Shown piece by piece: positions 1-7,340 of a DNA stretch of 22,754 nucleotides. A program made the position numbers and the translations under genes. The notes under the pieces were generated by a model. The model saw only the letters and a list, made by a program, of their open reading frames with translations, was not told the DNA's origin and ran no database searches. Positions within the stretch are counted from its first letter, which is position 1. Each line of letters begins with the position of its first letter. This stretch comes from a virus: positions 1 to 22,754 of the IMG/VR virus record IMGVR_UViG_3300044997_000687; one strand, given 5' to 3'.

Positions 1-124
1 GATCTTTTGCTAAATAAAATCCAAATTGAGTTCCATAATAAGCTATTACCCCATTGATCAAAAGCATTAATGTTAGTTTACTTTTCCATCCAAACCAATT
101 GAATAAATTTTTAAGCTTATTCAC
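1..124 (-). CDS. Small membrane protein, N-terminal part (cut by window edge)
   Basis: A GTG start at 124 opens a frame that runs off the left edge. The start sits 3 nt after an AGGAG Shine-Dalgarno, a rather short spacing. The visible 41 residues begin with a basic, aromatic stretch (NKLKNLFNWFGWKSK) followed by a hydrophobic run (LTLMLLINGVIAYYG) that fits one membrane segment with a positive N-terminus. It lies directly downstream of the 438-residue gene on the same strand and may be cotranscribed with it. I do not recognise a family, and the product is incomplete here. Confidence 0.5.
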   Translation of the reverse strand, partial: MNKLKNLFNWFGWKSKLTLMLLINGVIAYYGTQFGFYLAKD

Positions 125-139
125 TATCTCCTATAGATT

Positions 140-157
140 ACACAAAGGAGATTGTGT
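140..157. repeat. Short inverted repeat between genes
   Basis: ACACAA and TTGTGT form a 6-bp stem around a 6-nt loop, between the stop of the 438-residue gene and the next minus-strand start. On the minus strand no U-run follows, so a terminator role is weak. It could be a processing or stabilising hairpin. Confidence 0.3.
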
Positions 158-162
158 TCAAT

Positions 163-1479
163 TTATTTTTTATTTTTGTAGTCTTGCAAACAAGATTTAA
201 ACTTGGCTTTGTCGTCGCCTTCTTTAGTTTTTATGCATTCTTTTAAAAACTCATTAAATTTTTGACCTTCGGTTACCATCATATTTTTATATTCTTTATT
301 ATCCTCATATCCGTAATTAGAGGCTTTGTTTTGGCAATATTGTTTTTGACTGAAGCCTTTTGGATACTTGCAATCTATACTTCTTTTATATTTCATGCTC
401 CATTTGGCTTCAATTTTTTCTAATTGAATTTCTGTTTTGCCTAGAAGATCGCCCTTTTCCCAAGTCATGCCTTTGTTTGTGCATTCGTAAACTACTGCAT
501 ATCCTACATCTTCTAAAACTCCTTGAGATTGACCTTCGACTTTAATACCAAGGTCTAAAATTTCTTTAACAATTCCTTCGCTGCCATAGTGTTTGCAACT
601 AGGATTAATATTTCTTACTTTATCTCCAACTTTAAACATATAAGACGCTTCATTCTCTTTCATTTCTTCGCCTTCTTCATTTTCTTTATTAAACATTACA
701 TAATTATGAATTGTAATCATATAATCTTCGGCAAGAGCTGCCATAGATTGTAAAAATGGTTCTGTAAGATTTTCTTTTACCATTGGATCTTCTAATTTAT
801 CTAATATATTTTTTGCGTGTTGCTGAATAGAAGTTATTGAACCAACAATCATGCCATAAAAATCTTCTTTATAATCTTCGAATTCATCTTCTACTTCTTC
901 AACTTGAGCTAATGTTTGATCCATTTTTAAAAGTTCAGTTTGATCAAACTCTGTCTCACCATCCCATTCATAATCTTCATTTAAATAATCACTAGCTTGA
1001 GCTTTTTTGATAGCTTCTGGACTTGGGCGGTCTTTAGAACCTTTTTGTGCTGGACGATAGTTTTTGCCCATTCTTTTCTTTTTTTGTTGAATATTATACC
1101 AAAGACCTTTACCCTTAGCTTGAATTTCTGCTTCTAGAGTAATTTCGCTTTGTATATTTTCGCTAGCTGCAACTTTTTTACTTGGATGCCATGACCACTG
1201 ACAGCTCCAATATCGTGCGCGATATTTTGGCCCCGGATTATCGCAATTATGTCTAGCTCTAAATGAATTTCTTCTGGCTGGATCTGACCTTTTTATAGAT
1301 AAGTTCGGATCACCAAATTTTACCATTACAATATTGCCCTTATCATTCTTTACATACACCCCAAATTTCTTTTTGCTTCCTTTTGGAAGTCTAAATGGCT
1401 TATTAAGTGGAGCTTTGCCTTTCTTCTTTTTAGCAGCTATACTAGAAGTAAAATCAATTTCTAATTCTTTCTTTTGCAT
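163..1479 (-). CDS. Modular phage protein with Cys-containing N- and C-terminal modules and an SH3-like module
   Basis: This 438-residue protein is built from modules seen in many large-phage proteins. Residues 34-95 hold the 'FGVYVKN-DKGN-VKFGDPN-RRNSFRARHNCD-RYWSC' module, often found next to prohead protease or scaffold proteins. An acidic linker of about 70 residues follows near 150-215, then a helical stretch. A beta-rich module at roughly 285-360 (FKVGDKVRNINP, YGSEGIVKEI) resembles an SH3/KOW fold. The C-terminal module (RSIDCKYPKGFSQKQYC) is another short Cys element common in phages. A capsid or scaffold-associated role is an inference from the module types. The start ATG lies inside a short upstream ORF (1461-1559), which suggests translational coupling. 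No Shine-Dalgarno is visible. Confidence 0.7.
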   Translation of the reverse strand: MQKKELEIDFTSSIAAKKKKGKAPLNKPFRLPKGSKKKFGVYVKNDKGNIVMVKFGDPNLSIKRSDPARRNSFRARHNCDNPGPKYRARYWSCQWSWHPSKKVAASENIQSEITLEAEIQAKGKGLWYNIQQKKKRMGKNYRPAQKGSKDRPSPEAIKKAQASDYLNEDYEWDGETEFDQTELLKMDQTLAQVEEVEDEFEDYKEDFYGMIVGSITSIQQHAKNILDKLEDPMVKENLTEPFLQSMAALAEDYMITIHNYVMFNKENEEGEEMKENEASYMFKVGDKVRNINPSCKHYGSEGIVKEILDLGIKVEGQSQGVLEDVGYAVVYECTNKGMTWEKGDLLGKTEIQLEKIEAKWSMKYKRSIDCKYPKGFSQKQYCQNKASNYGYEDNKEYKNMMVTEGQKFNEFLKECIKTKEGDDKAKFKSCLQDYKNKK

Positions 1480-1559
1480 ATATATGAATCTGTGTCCTTA
1501 TCGTATACTAAATTAATCCTTTTTTCGCCAGCATCTGTTGTTTGTAATTGTCTGCTCAT
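1461..1559 (-). CDS. Possible 32-residue small protein overlapping the modular gene
   Basis: An ATG at 1559 opens 32 codons ending in TAG at 1461, overlapping the next gene by 19 nt in another frame. The composition looks protein-like (MSRQLQTTDAGEKRINLVYD...). A promoter-like TTTAAC-N18-TAATAA lies just upstream with 5 nt to the ATG, matching the leaderless layout seen elsewhere in the window. It may be a leader peptide or a short accessory protein. No homologue is recognised. Confidence 0.4.
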   Translation of the reverse strand: MSRQLQTTDAGEKRINLVYDKDTDSYICKRKN

Positions 1560-1589
1560 AATATTTATTATTACACAATAAAAACATTG

Positions 1590-1808
1590 TTAAACTAAAA
1601 ACTTAAATAAACTTTGCTCGTCTCTGCTTATGTATTTTTCTTCTACCCAATGAGAGTATATTAAATCATTAAAAATATAATATCTAATAGAATAATCCCA
1701 ATTGTACTTTGCTTCTCTTATATTTGTTATTTCGCCCTTTTCTATTTCGTTATTCCATTTATTATAAGTAAATACTATTTCGCCAACTTGGAATAAGGCT
1801 TTCTTCAC
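1590..1808 (-). CDS. Small hypothetical protein (72 aa)
   Basis: A GTG start is chosen because it is the only in-frame start and is preceded at exactly 15 nt by the AGTGTA promoter-like box. The upstream ATG out of frame hits a stop at once. The protein opens with FQVGEIVFTYNKWNNEIEKGEITNI, the pattern of a small SH3-like beta-barrel module, and is rich in Tyr and Trp. It lies between the tmRNA and the 438-residue gene on the same strand. Function is unknown. Confidence 0.6.
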   Translation of the reverse strand: MKKALFQVGEIVFTYNKWNNEIEKGEITNIREAKYNWDYSIRYYIFNDLIYSHWVEEKYISRDEQSLFKFLV

Positions 1809-1823
1809 ATATTATTTTACACT
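1809..1823 (-). promoter_or_regulatory. AGTGTA-type promoter box, leaderless layout
   Basis: AGTG followed by a TAAAAT hexamer and 5 nt, then the GTG start. It is one of seven such boxes at the same distance from a start codon. Confidence 0.45.
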
Positions 1824-1867
1824 TTTCTAGTATAACAAAATAATAATATTTATCAAAAAAATAAACT

Positions 1868-2254
1868 TGGACCAGTGCGGAGTCGAACCGCTTCTTTTAG
1901 TGAATTTAAATTAAAATACTACAAGTTTAGTTGTTTTTATTTTTAGCTTTGTATAGGTAAACAACAAACATACTCTGCGATTTTATTTTGAGTACTAAGC
2001 CTATAAAGAATAAAAAAACTTTAAAGACAAAGACATCTAAATACGCAACTATCCATTAGATGTGTCATGGTAATCACGCTGTAGAACTTAAGCTACAGAA
2101 GCGGTCTCCTCAACTAGAGAAACTCTAGCAGAGATGTGACCTTTGTATTTGGCTGTTTTGGCAGTTAATACTTTTAAGGCTTTTTAAAGAGTCCCACCTA
2201 AACCTCTACTTGCATTTTAATTCCGATTCCTAAAATCGAAACCAAATCTGGCCC
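1868..2254 (-). ncRNA. ssrA: tmRNA (transfer-messenger RNA), one-piece
   Basis: The 3' end has a T-arm-like GCGG-TTCGACT-CCGC followed by CTGGTCC and discriminator A. The 5' end starts GGGCCAG and continues with the tmRNA-typical GGTTTCGA. The two ends pair as a 7-bp acceptor stem with one G-U pair. CCA is not encoded. The resume region reads TTAACT then GCC, close to the cyanobacterial GTAACT-GCG pattern. The tag ORF ends in the loop of a CTGTAG/CTACAG hairpin, the expected place for helix 5. The length (387 nt) fits a one-piece tmRNA. In trans-translation it would rescue stalled ribosomes using host alanyl-tRNA synthetase and SmpB. The identity-giving G-U pair of Ala tRNA-like domains is present as G3-U. 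Confidence 0.9.
2088..2162 (-). other. tmRNA proteolysis-tag reading frame
   Basis: The resume codon GCC at 2162 is followed by 23 more sense codons and TAA at 2088. The tag reads AKTAKYKGHISA then RVSLVEETASVA. It is longer than most bacterial tags and ends SVA rather than the usual LAA or VAA. Its middle (CTAGAG/CTCTAG) can form a hairpin, which is unusual for the mRNA-like part. Confidence 0.75.
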
Positions 2255-2283
2255 AATGAGAAAGAACTTATCTTATGTTACAC

Positions 2284-2312
2284 ATTATAAAGTTTTTAAT
2301 AATTTTTGACAA
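2284..2312 (-). promoter_or_regulatory. Promoter of the tmRNA
   Basis: TTGTCA (2307-2312), a 17-nt spacer and TATAAT (2284-2289). Transcription would start near 2277, leaving a leader of about 23 nt to be removed by RNase P. It overlaps the 3' end of the 69-residue gene. Confidence 0.7.
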
Positions 2313-2494
2313 TCTTTTTTATAAACAAAATTAAATTTAATTCTTACTCCATTTACATCAGACATTAATTGAGGTATGGCAATGCATGGATACTCATTAG
2401 GCTGATCAGAAATAATATCATTATCAATATTATAATGCTTAATACATTTTTGAGTATAAACCGACCATCTGGTTTTATTCTTAACTATTTCCAT
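2285..2494 (-). CDS. Small hypothetical protein (69 aa)
   Basis: ATG at 2494 with its own promoter-like TTGCTT-N17-TATAAT ending 7 nt before the start. The protein is mixed polar with two Cys (CIKHYN, YPCIAIPQL) and a basic C-terminus (KKDCQKLLKTL). No signal peptide or membrane segment is seen. It lies immediately upstream of the tmRNA, and its last codons carry the tmRNA promoter. Family not recognised. Confidence 0.55.
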   Translation of the reverse strand: MEIVKNKTRWSVYTQKCIKHYNIDNDIISDQPNEYPCIAIPQLMSDVNGVRIKFNFVYKKDCQKLLKTL

Positions 2495-2501
2495 TTATTG
2501 T

Positions 2502-2530
2502 ATTATAAAAAAACTTTGACAAAAAAGCAA
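2502..2530 (-). promoter_or_regulatory. Minus-strand promoter for the 69-aa gene
   Basis: TTGCTT (2525-2530), 17 nt, TATAAT (2502-2507), then 7 nt to the ATG. It overlaps the divergent promoter at 2516-2544, so the two probably exclude each other. Confidence 0.55.
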
Positions 2531-2544
2531 ATGTATTCTAATAT
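2516..2544 (+). promoter_or_regulatory. Strong plus-strand promoter for a structured RNA
   Basis: A perfect TTGACA (2516-2521), 17-nt spacer and TAATAT (2539-2544). It is the only clear plus-strand promoter in the first 10 kb, and no gene follows it, only the structured region to about 2878. Confidence 0.75.
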
Positions 2545-2550
2545 AAATTA

Positions 2551-2878
2551 ACATAGCTTCCAATTAGAGCAGTTTGTTGATGTCAAATAATCAAATATTA
2601 ATCCCTGAGATAGCAACGTCTCAAGGGCTGACGACTATTAAAACCTTTATTTGTACATAATATGGCTTTTGAAGGGAATGTAGCTATAGGCATCGCAGAA
2701 TGTAGTGATCGAAGCTACCTCTGATCCGTAAGTGCGATGGCCCATTTATCGCTGAAATCGTGATAAATTTGGAGTCAAAAGAAAAGTTGGATTGATAATA
2801 CTTAACTCTATATTTATAAGATCTAGAGGTAAAGCCCTTTTGGATATCAAAGAAAAGTTAAATAATTTAAGGATTTAG
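2551..2878 (+). ncRNA. Unidentified structured non-coding RNA, about 330 nt
   Basis: This gene-free stretch follows a consensus promoter and is visibly richer in G+C (about 45% in 2600-2790) than its surroundings, as structural RNAs are in A+T-rich genomes. Helices visible by eye include CCCTGAGA/TCTC-A-AGGG (2603-2627), TATTA/TAATA around 2636-2664, CATCGCA/TGCGATG (start about 2691; end about 2740), ATTTATC/GATAAAT around 2744-2768, and CTCTA/TAGAG around 2808-2830. GTAGCT and AGCTAC could pair across the CATCGCA helix as a pseudoknot. It does not match 6S, SRP, RNase P, group I or tmRNA signatures known to me. The 3' end is uncertain. Confidence 0.55.
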
Positions 2879-2880
2879 TA

Positions 2881-3396
2881 TTAAAACCAAACTTCGTTGT
2901 ATATTACTCTTAATTTTTTAATCCAATCTGTTAAATGATAAGATATTTCATCTTTATTTGAATTTTCAAATCCATTTTTCGCTATATTATAATACGTAGC
3001 TTCAGATGGATAAGCTCTTCTTAATTTTTCTAAACTCTTATAAAAAAATCCTAAAAATACAGTAACGGATTTTGCAGTATCTTCATTATGATCTAATTGA
3101 AAAAAATATTTATTTTGTAATGGATATTCTATAAGATCATAAAATTTACTACTAACAGCTTCAGATATATATTCTTTTTCTTCAAAAGAATATTTTAAAT
3201 CTTTTGTATATTTAATAATTGTTAATTCTGTAAAAACAGGAAAACTGATATCTACTATTCCATCAATTTTATCTTCTGAAACTTTATTTAAAATCTCTGG
3301 TAGACAATCTGGGTCTTGTAAAAGTAAAAAAGTTTTTTCTTCTGATAAATTTAATTTCTTGGCAAAAAAATCTATATCTCGGTCAGAAAGCGTCAC
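2881..3396 (-). CDS. Hypothetical protein (171 aa)
   Basis: A GTG start is supported by an ACTGTA box 15 nt upstream and by the lack of any in-frame ATG nearby. The protein is acidic to neutral, rich in Phe, Tyr and Lys, and mostly helical by appearance. It has no membrane segment or recognised motif. It opens with TLSDRDIDFFAKKLNLSEEKTFLLLQDP, like a small helical domain. It lies tail to tail with the unidentified plus-strand RNA and just downstream of a small membrane protein. Function unknown. Confidence 0.6.
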   Translation of the reverse strand: MTLSDRDIDFFAKKLNLSEEKTFLLLQDPDCLPEILNKVSEDKIDGIVDISFPVFTELTIIKYTKDLKYSFEEKEYISEAVSSKFYDLIEYPLQNKYFFQLDHNEDTAKSVTVFLGFFYKSLEKLRRAYPSEATYYNIAKNGFENSNKDEISYHLTDWIKKLRVIYNEVWF

Positions 3397-3411
3397 ATTA
3401 ACTATTACAGT
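3397..3411 (-). promoter_or_regulatory. AGTGTA-like box (ACTGTA variant)
   Basis: ACTG then TAATAG and 5 nt before the GTG start. It is a one-base variant of the box seen before other genes and overlaps the stop of the upstream gene. Confidence 0.3.
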
Positions 3412-3749
3412 TAATTTTTATTTTTATTAATTAAATTTTGTTGAATAGTCTCAAAGTTACGATCAAGTTTTGCTTCAATTCTATCAAAATAAGTTTCAAA
3501 TGATTCTTTTGTCACATAAGTTGTGCTTACTTTAAGAGCCAAATCAGCTATTTCTTGTTGATGTTTACGACTTTCTGACTCTACTTCTTTTCTCAAAGTT
3601 ATAAAATCAGAAAATATTTTTTCATTTAGTTTATTTAATAATTCGTCTTGATTATCAAGAAGTGAAAATACTCTAGTAAATAACCATCCTCCTAAAAATG
3701 TGAGAGCCCCAAGAACTATATTGAATAATGTGCCCATATCGAAATTCAT
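3411..3749 (-). CDS. Small membrane-anchored coiled-coil protein (112 aa)
   Basis: Residues 8-30 (LFNIVLGALTFLGGWLFTRVFSL) form one membrane helix. The remainder is a charged, heptad-like helix (LLNKLNEKIFSDF, LRKEVESESRKHQQEIADL) with a C-terminal segment VTKESFETYFDRIEAKLDRNFETIQ. This layout is common among small phage membrane proteins encoded near holin or spanin genes, but no lysis gene is visible here, so a lysis role is only a possibility. The ATG start has an AGTGTA box exactly 15 nt upstream and no Shine-Dalgarno. Confidence 0.65.
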   Translation of the reverse strand: MNFDMGTLFNIVLGALTFLGGWLFTRVFSLLDNQDELLNKLNEKIFSDFITLRKEVESESRKHQQEIADLALKVSTTYVTKESFETYFDRIEAKLDRNFETIQQNLINKNKN

Positions 3750-3764
3750 ATATATATTTACACT
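3750..3764 (-). promoter_or_regulatory. AGTGTA-type promoter box, leaderless layout
   Basis: AGTG, TAAATA, then 5 nt before ATG. Same spacing as the boxes at 1809, 3991, 18060 and 20173. Confidence 0.45.
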
Positions 3765-3789
3765 TATATCTTATTATTTTTAATTAAAA

Positions 3790-3990
3790 TTATGGTAAAG
3801 TAGCATATCCATCATTTGGTATTTTATTTAGCTCTACAGCCGCATAATGAGGCGGTAGAAGCTTTCTGTAATGCTCTAAAACATGTTGATAATATTTACA
3901 TTCAACTTGCCCAGCTAATCTTTGAAGAATAACTTCACATTCTTTAATAGTAAGTTGATTTACTTTTTTCTTTTTTTTAACTTCGCTCAC
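3790..3990 (-). CDS. Small basic conserved phage-type protein (66 aa)
   Basis: The GTG start is set by the AGTGTA box 15 nt upstream. The N-terminus is very basic (EVKKKKKVNQ). The core LTIKECEVILQRLAGQVECKYYQHVLEHYRKLLPPHYAA looks like two amphipathic helices and resembles small hypothetical proteins in other large phages. It follows nrdB on the same strand with a short gap that holds a 9-bp inverted repeat. Function unknown. Confidence 0.6.
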   Translation of the reverse strand: MSEVKKKKKVNQLTIKECEVILQRLAGQVECKYYQHVLEHYRKLLPPHYAAVELNKIPNDGYATLP

Positions 3991-4005
3991 GCTATATAAT
4001 ACACT
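3991..4005 (-). promoter_or_regulatory. AGTGTA-type promoter box, leaderless layout
   Basis: AGTG, TATTAT, then 5 nt before GTG. It forms one arm and the spacer edge of the inverted repeat at 3995-4021. Confidence 0.45.
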
Positions 4006-4021
4006 TTTAGTATGTATTATA
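3995..4021. repeat. Perfect 9-bp inverted repeat after nrdB
   Basis: TATAATACA and TGTATTATA flank a 9-nt spacer, overlapping the nrdB stop codon and the promoter box of the next gene. It could be an operator or an RNA hairpin. No U-run follows, so a classical terminator is unlikely. Confidence 0.5.
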
Positions 4022-5081
4022 GTTTCATATTCCCAAAATCATCATCAGATATATCAGTTTTTCTTGCTCCAATCTTGTAGGTAGAGATCTCTGTTTCTTG
4101 TGGGGCTACTTGCACTTTACTACTATCAAGATAGCTATCTAGCCATCCAGCAATTGGGTTATCTTTTTGATTAAATATCTTCTTATACCCTAGAGATCTT
4201 AAACGAGCATCACAAAGCCACTTTGAATATCCGCCTAAAACTTCTGCATTTAATCCCAATAAAGAGCCTTTACTAAATAAATATTCTGCCCATTCAATCT
4301 CATTCTTAGCGGCTTGTTCATAAAAAGCATAGACTTTATCTTCGCTTTTCTTTACGATTGAAGTAAAACCTTCTTTTTCTTCCTCTTTAAGAATTTTAAT
4401 TAAATTTTGAGTGGTTGCAAAATGGAGAGTCTCATCTCTTTGGATAAACTTAATAATCTTAGAGTTGCCTTCCATTTTACCACGATATCCAAAATAAAAT
4501 GAACAAGCAAAACTAACATAGAATACAAGCCCTTCCATAACATTCACAGAAAGAATACAATCAAATATTTTTTGTCTTACATCTTTTTTATCATCATCTC
4601 CAAGTATTTTATCAAAATTATTTCTTATTAATTCAGCACGAGATACTATTTCTTTATCTTCCATAATACTATCGAAAAATTTGCTTGCATCTGGATGAAC
4701 ATTATTAAGTAGATAGGAGTAGGAATAACTATGAATACCTTCAAACCTTTGCCAAGTATTCATGCAAATTTCAAGTTCTGGATTACTGACATAATCTTTA
4801 AGAGAATGAATACTTCTAGAAAGCATACTGTCGCCTAATGTTTGAAATTTTAGATTAGTATCAAAAACAAATCTTTCTTGACCAGCGAGATCTCTATAAT
4901 CACCACGATCTTTATTAAGAGCAATCTCATGAGGCCACCAAAAAAACTCTTCTTGTTTTTTAAATAACTCAAAAAAGATAGGATATTTAAAGCGGTCATA
5001 TCTTTGAAGATTCAGATCTTCACCAAAAAATAATGGCTGTTTGGTATAATCTATATTCTTTAAATTTAGAACGCTTTTCAT
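4017..5081 (-). CDS. nrdB: Ribonucleotide reductase class Ia, small (radical) subunit
   Basis: The 354-residue R2 subunit makes the diiron-tyrosyl radical used by NrdA to reduce ribonucleotides. All expected ligands are visible: Asp61 (GDYRD), Glu114 and His117 (FEGIH), the radical Tyr121 (HSYSY), Glu183 (NVMEG), and Glu217 and His220 (RDETLH). The C-terminus TDISDDDFGNMKL matches the tail that docks on NrdA, and QVAPQETEISTY is typical of the enterobacterial/T4 class. The ATG comes 3 nt after the nrdA stop without a clear Shine-Dalgarno, so it is probably coupled to nrdA. Length is normal and no intein or intron is present. Confidence 0.97.
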   Translation of the reverse strand: MKSVLNLKNIDYTKQPLFFGEDLNLQRYDRFKYPIFFELFKKQEEFFWWPHEIALNKDRGDYRDLAGQERFVFDTNLKFQTLGDSMLSRSIHSLKDYVSNPELEICMNTWQRFEGIHSYSYSYLLNNVHPDASKFFDSIMEDKEIVSRAELIRNNFDKILGDDDKKDVRQKIFDCILSVNVMEGLVFYVSFACSFYFGYRGKMEGNSKIIKFIQRDETLHFATTQNLIKILKEEEKEGFTSIVKKSEDKVYAFYEQAAKNEIEWAEYLFSKGSLLGLNAEVLGGYSKWLCDARLRSLGYKKIFNQKDNPIAGWLDSYLDSSKVQVAPQETEISTYKIGARKTDISDDDFGNMKL

Positions 5082-5084
5082 GGG

Positions 5085-7340
5085 TTATAGTTTACACGCT
5101 CCAGAAGAACAATCGCGATCTTCTTTTTGATTCATTAACTGTTCTTTATCACCATCATCAGTATTATTATAATAGAGACTAATTAAACCTAAAGAATAAG
5201 CTTGTATAATTTCTTTCATGACTTTAGCGTCTGGAAGAACATTATTTTCATAATGAGAATAATTATAGTATACATTGGTTGATATGGCCATGTCAATATA
5301 TTTTTGAATAATAGCATTAATCTTTAATAAGCCAGAATTATCCTTTAAATCATAAACTAATTCATAATTTTTTTCGTATTTTCCTATCCCCGGAACAAGT
5401 ACTGGTAATTTGCCCATCTTACTCATTTTATACGTAATTAAACTACGTATTGGTTCGACACCATTAGTAGAAGATTGTATTACAGAACTGCTTTCACATG
5501 GCATACATGAAGATAAAGTTGAATGTCTTAATCCAAATTCTTTTATATCTTCTCTTAATTTTTCCCAATCTAAAGATAATTTTCGTTTACAAATTTCATC
5601 TAGTTTATCTTTATAAGTATCAATTGGAAGAATGCTTTTTGAATATTTAGTATGATTAAATTTTTCACATTTCCCTTTTTCTTTTGCTAATTCAACACTA
5701 GATTTTAATAGATAATATTGAAAATATTCCATCCATTCATCTAATATTGGTAAAGTTTTATCAGATGTATATTTTAATTCATTTTTCGCAAGAAAGGCCG
5801 CTAAATTTGTTATACCAATTCCAAGACTGCGACGTTTTTTTGCAAAATTTTCAGCAGCAATATTAAAATAATCTTGAATTTCTATTATCTCATCAAGAAA
5901 TCTTACAATAAGATCACAAGTCTTTTCAAGATCTTGCCAGTTTTTAACTTCTAGCATATTGACTGCCGAAAGAATACACATACCAATTTCACCATTTTTA
6001 TCGTGATAATCGTTTAAAGGAATTGTTGGATGTATAACTTCAGTACAAAGATTACTCATTGTTACTTTATCTAACCATGCGCCATGTTCGTTTGCGTGGT
6101 CTATATTTAAGATATAGATTCTACCAGTTTCTACTCTTTCTTTAATAATTAAAGAAAATAATTTACGCGCAGAGATTTTCTTTTTTATTTTTAGTTTTTT
6201 AGTTTCGCACTCTCTATATACTTTATCAAAATTTTTTGTGCCCCATGCTTCGTATAATTCTGGAACCTCATAAGTATTGAATAAAGTAATTTCTTCATCC
6301 TTAAGAAATCTATCATAAAATAATTTACTCATACCAACTGTATAGTCGAGTTTACGAACACGATTATCATCTGTGCCTGCATTATTTTTTAATACTACGA
6401 CATCTTCAATTTCATAATGCCACCATTGTATATTACAAGTAGCACTACCACCCCGTAAGCCATTTTGCTGCCACGCTTTTACGCTACTTTCATAAATTTT
6501 AAGGAAAGGAATTAAACCAGTATGAACAACTTCTCCATTTTTTATGGGAGATCCAATCGCTCGAATTTTGGATACATCTATACCAATACCACATCTACTT
6601 GCAGTTGCCATACTTACGGCTGTTGCGCTTGCCGTGATGCTTTCCTTAGTATCATCTACGCCGATTAAGCAGCAACTTGCATAATTTTTGCTAGAAGTTC
6701 TTACTCCCGCCATAATTGGAGTTGGTAGATTTATTTTATGTTTACTTATAGCATCATAAAATTTACGTACATAAGAAAGTCTTGTCTCGGTTGGATAATT
6801 TATAAATCCATAGATTGCAATTAATATATAAGCAAACTGTGGAGTCTCATAAATTTTATTAGATACACGATCTTTTACTAGATATTTGTCGCAAAGCTGT
6901 TTTATTCCTGCGTATGTAAAAATATAATCTCTTTCGTGATCAATAAATTCTCCCATTTTATTTAGTTCATCCTCATTGTATTTTTTTAATACGATCGGAT
7001 CATAAATTTTATTTTTTATGCCTTGATGTATAAATTCTATTAATCTTGGAGCATGTTTACCTCGCCAAACATATTTTCTTAATTGATAATTTAATAATCT
7101 ACCCGCGACATATTGATAATTAGGTTTTTCAATAGAAATTAAATTTGCGGCAGATTCTATTAAAAGCTTATGAATTTCTTTGGTTGTAACACCATCATTA
7201 AAATTAATTTTTGCATTTATTTCTATATCAGTTAGACTTACATTCGTTAAGTCTTTAATAGCCCAGTTTATTATTCTGTGAATTTTATCTATATTAAATT
7301 TTTCAGTAGTTCCATTTCTTTTTTTTACTTTTATATTCAT
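5085..7340 (-). CDS. nrdA: Ribonucleotide reductase class Ia, large (catalytic) subunit
   Basis: The 751-residue R1 subunit reduces NDPs to dNDPs. An N-terminal ATP-cone (KKRNGTTEKFNIDKIHRIINWAI) is present, implying dATP/ATP activity control. Catalytic residues are intact: Cys223 (ASCC), Asn430, Cys432 and Glu434 (NLCTE), Cys455 (GEIGMCILS), Tyr723-Tyr724 (LYYNN) and the redox tail Cys744/Cys749 (DCSSGACKL). The ATG at 7340 is preferred over in-frame TTG codons upstream because it directly follows a hairpin and because homology begins there. It leads an nrdA-nrdB operon. No intein or intron interrupts it. Confidence 0.97.
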   Translation of the reverse strand: MNIKVKKRNGTTEKFNIDKIHRIINWAIKDLTNVSLTDIEINAKINFNDGVTTKEIHKLLIESAANLISIEKPNYQYVAGRLLNYQLRKYVWRGKHAPRLIEFIHQGIKNKIYDPIVLKKYNEDELNKMGEFIDHERDYIFTYAGIKQLCDKYLVKDRVSNKIYETPQFAYILIAIYGFINYPTETRLSYVRKFYDAISKHKINLPTPIMAGVRTSSKNYASCCLIGVDDTKESITASATAVSMATASRCGIGIDVSKIRAIGSPIKNGEVVHTGLIPFLKIYESSVKAWQQNGLRGGSATCNIQWWHYEIEDVVVLKNNAGTDDNRVRKLDYTVGMSKLFYDRFLKDEEITLFNTYEVPELYEAWGTKNFDKVYRECETKKLKIKKKISARKLFSLIIKERVETGRIYILNIDHANEHGAWLDKVTMSNLCTEVIHPTIPLNDYHDKNGEIGMCILSAVNMLEVKNWQDLEKTCDLIVRFLDEIIEIQDYFNIAAENFAKKRRSLGIGITNLAAFLAKNELKYTSDKTLPILDEWMEYFQYYLLKSSVELAKEKGKCEKFNHTKYSKSILPIDTYKDKLDEICKRKLSLDWEKLREDIKEFGLRHSTLSSCMPCESSSVIQSSTNGVEPIRSLITYKMSKMGKLPVLVPGIGKYEKNYELVYDLKDNSGLLKINAIIQKYIDMAISTNVYYNYSHYENNVLPDAKVMKEIIQAYSLGLISLYYNNTDDGDKEQLMNQKEDRDCSSGACKL

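Noticed and set aside
2580-2660. A 26-codon ORF inside the structured RNA region (and a 20-codon ORF at 2662)
   Set aside because: Both are short, in different frames, lack ribosome sites, and lie over paired segments of the likely RNA. They may be chance.
2600-2665. CTGACGA resembling the hammerhead ribozyme core
   Set aside because: No matching GAAA and stem III with a cleavage triplet could be found around it.
5085-7340. Intein or intron in nrdA, common in phage RNR genes
   Set aside because: All conserved blocks follow at normal distances with no insertion.
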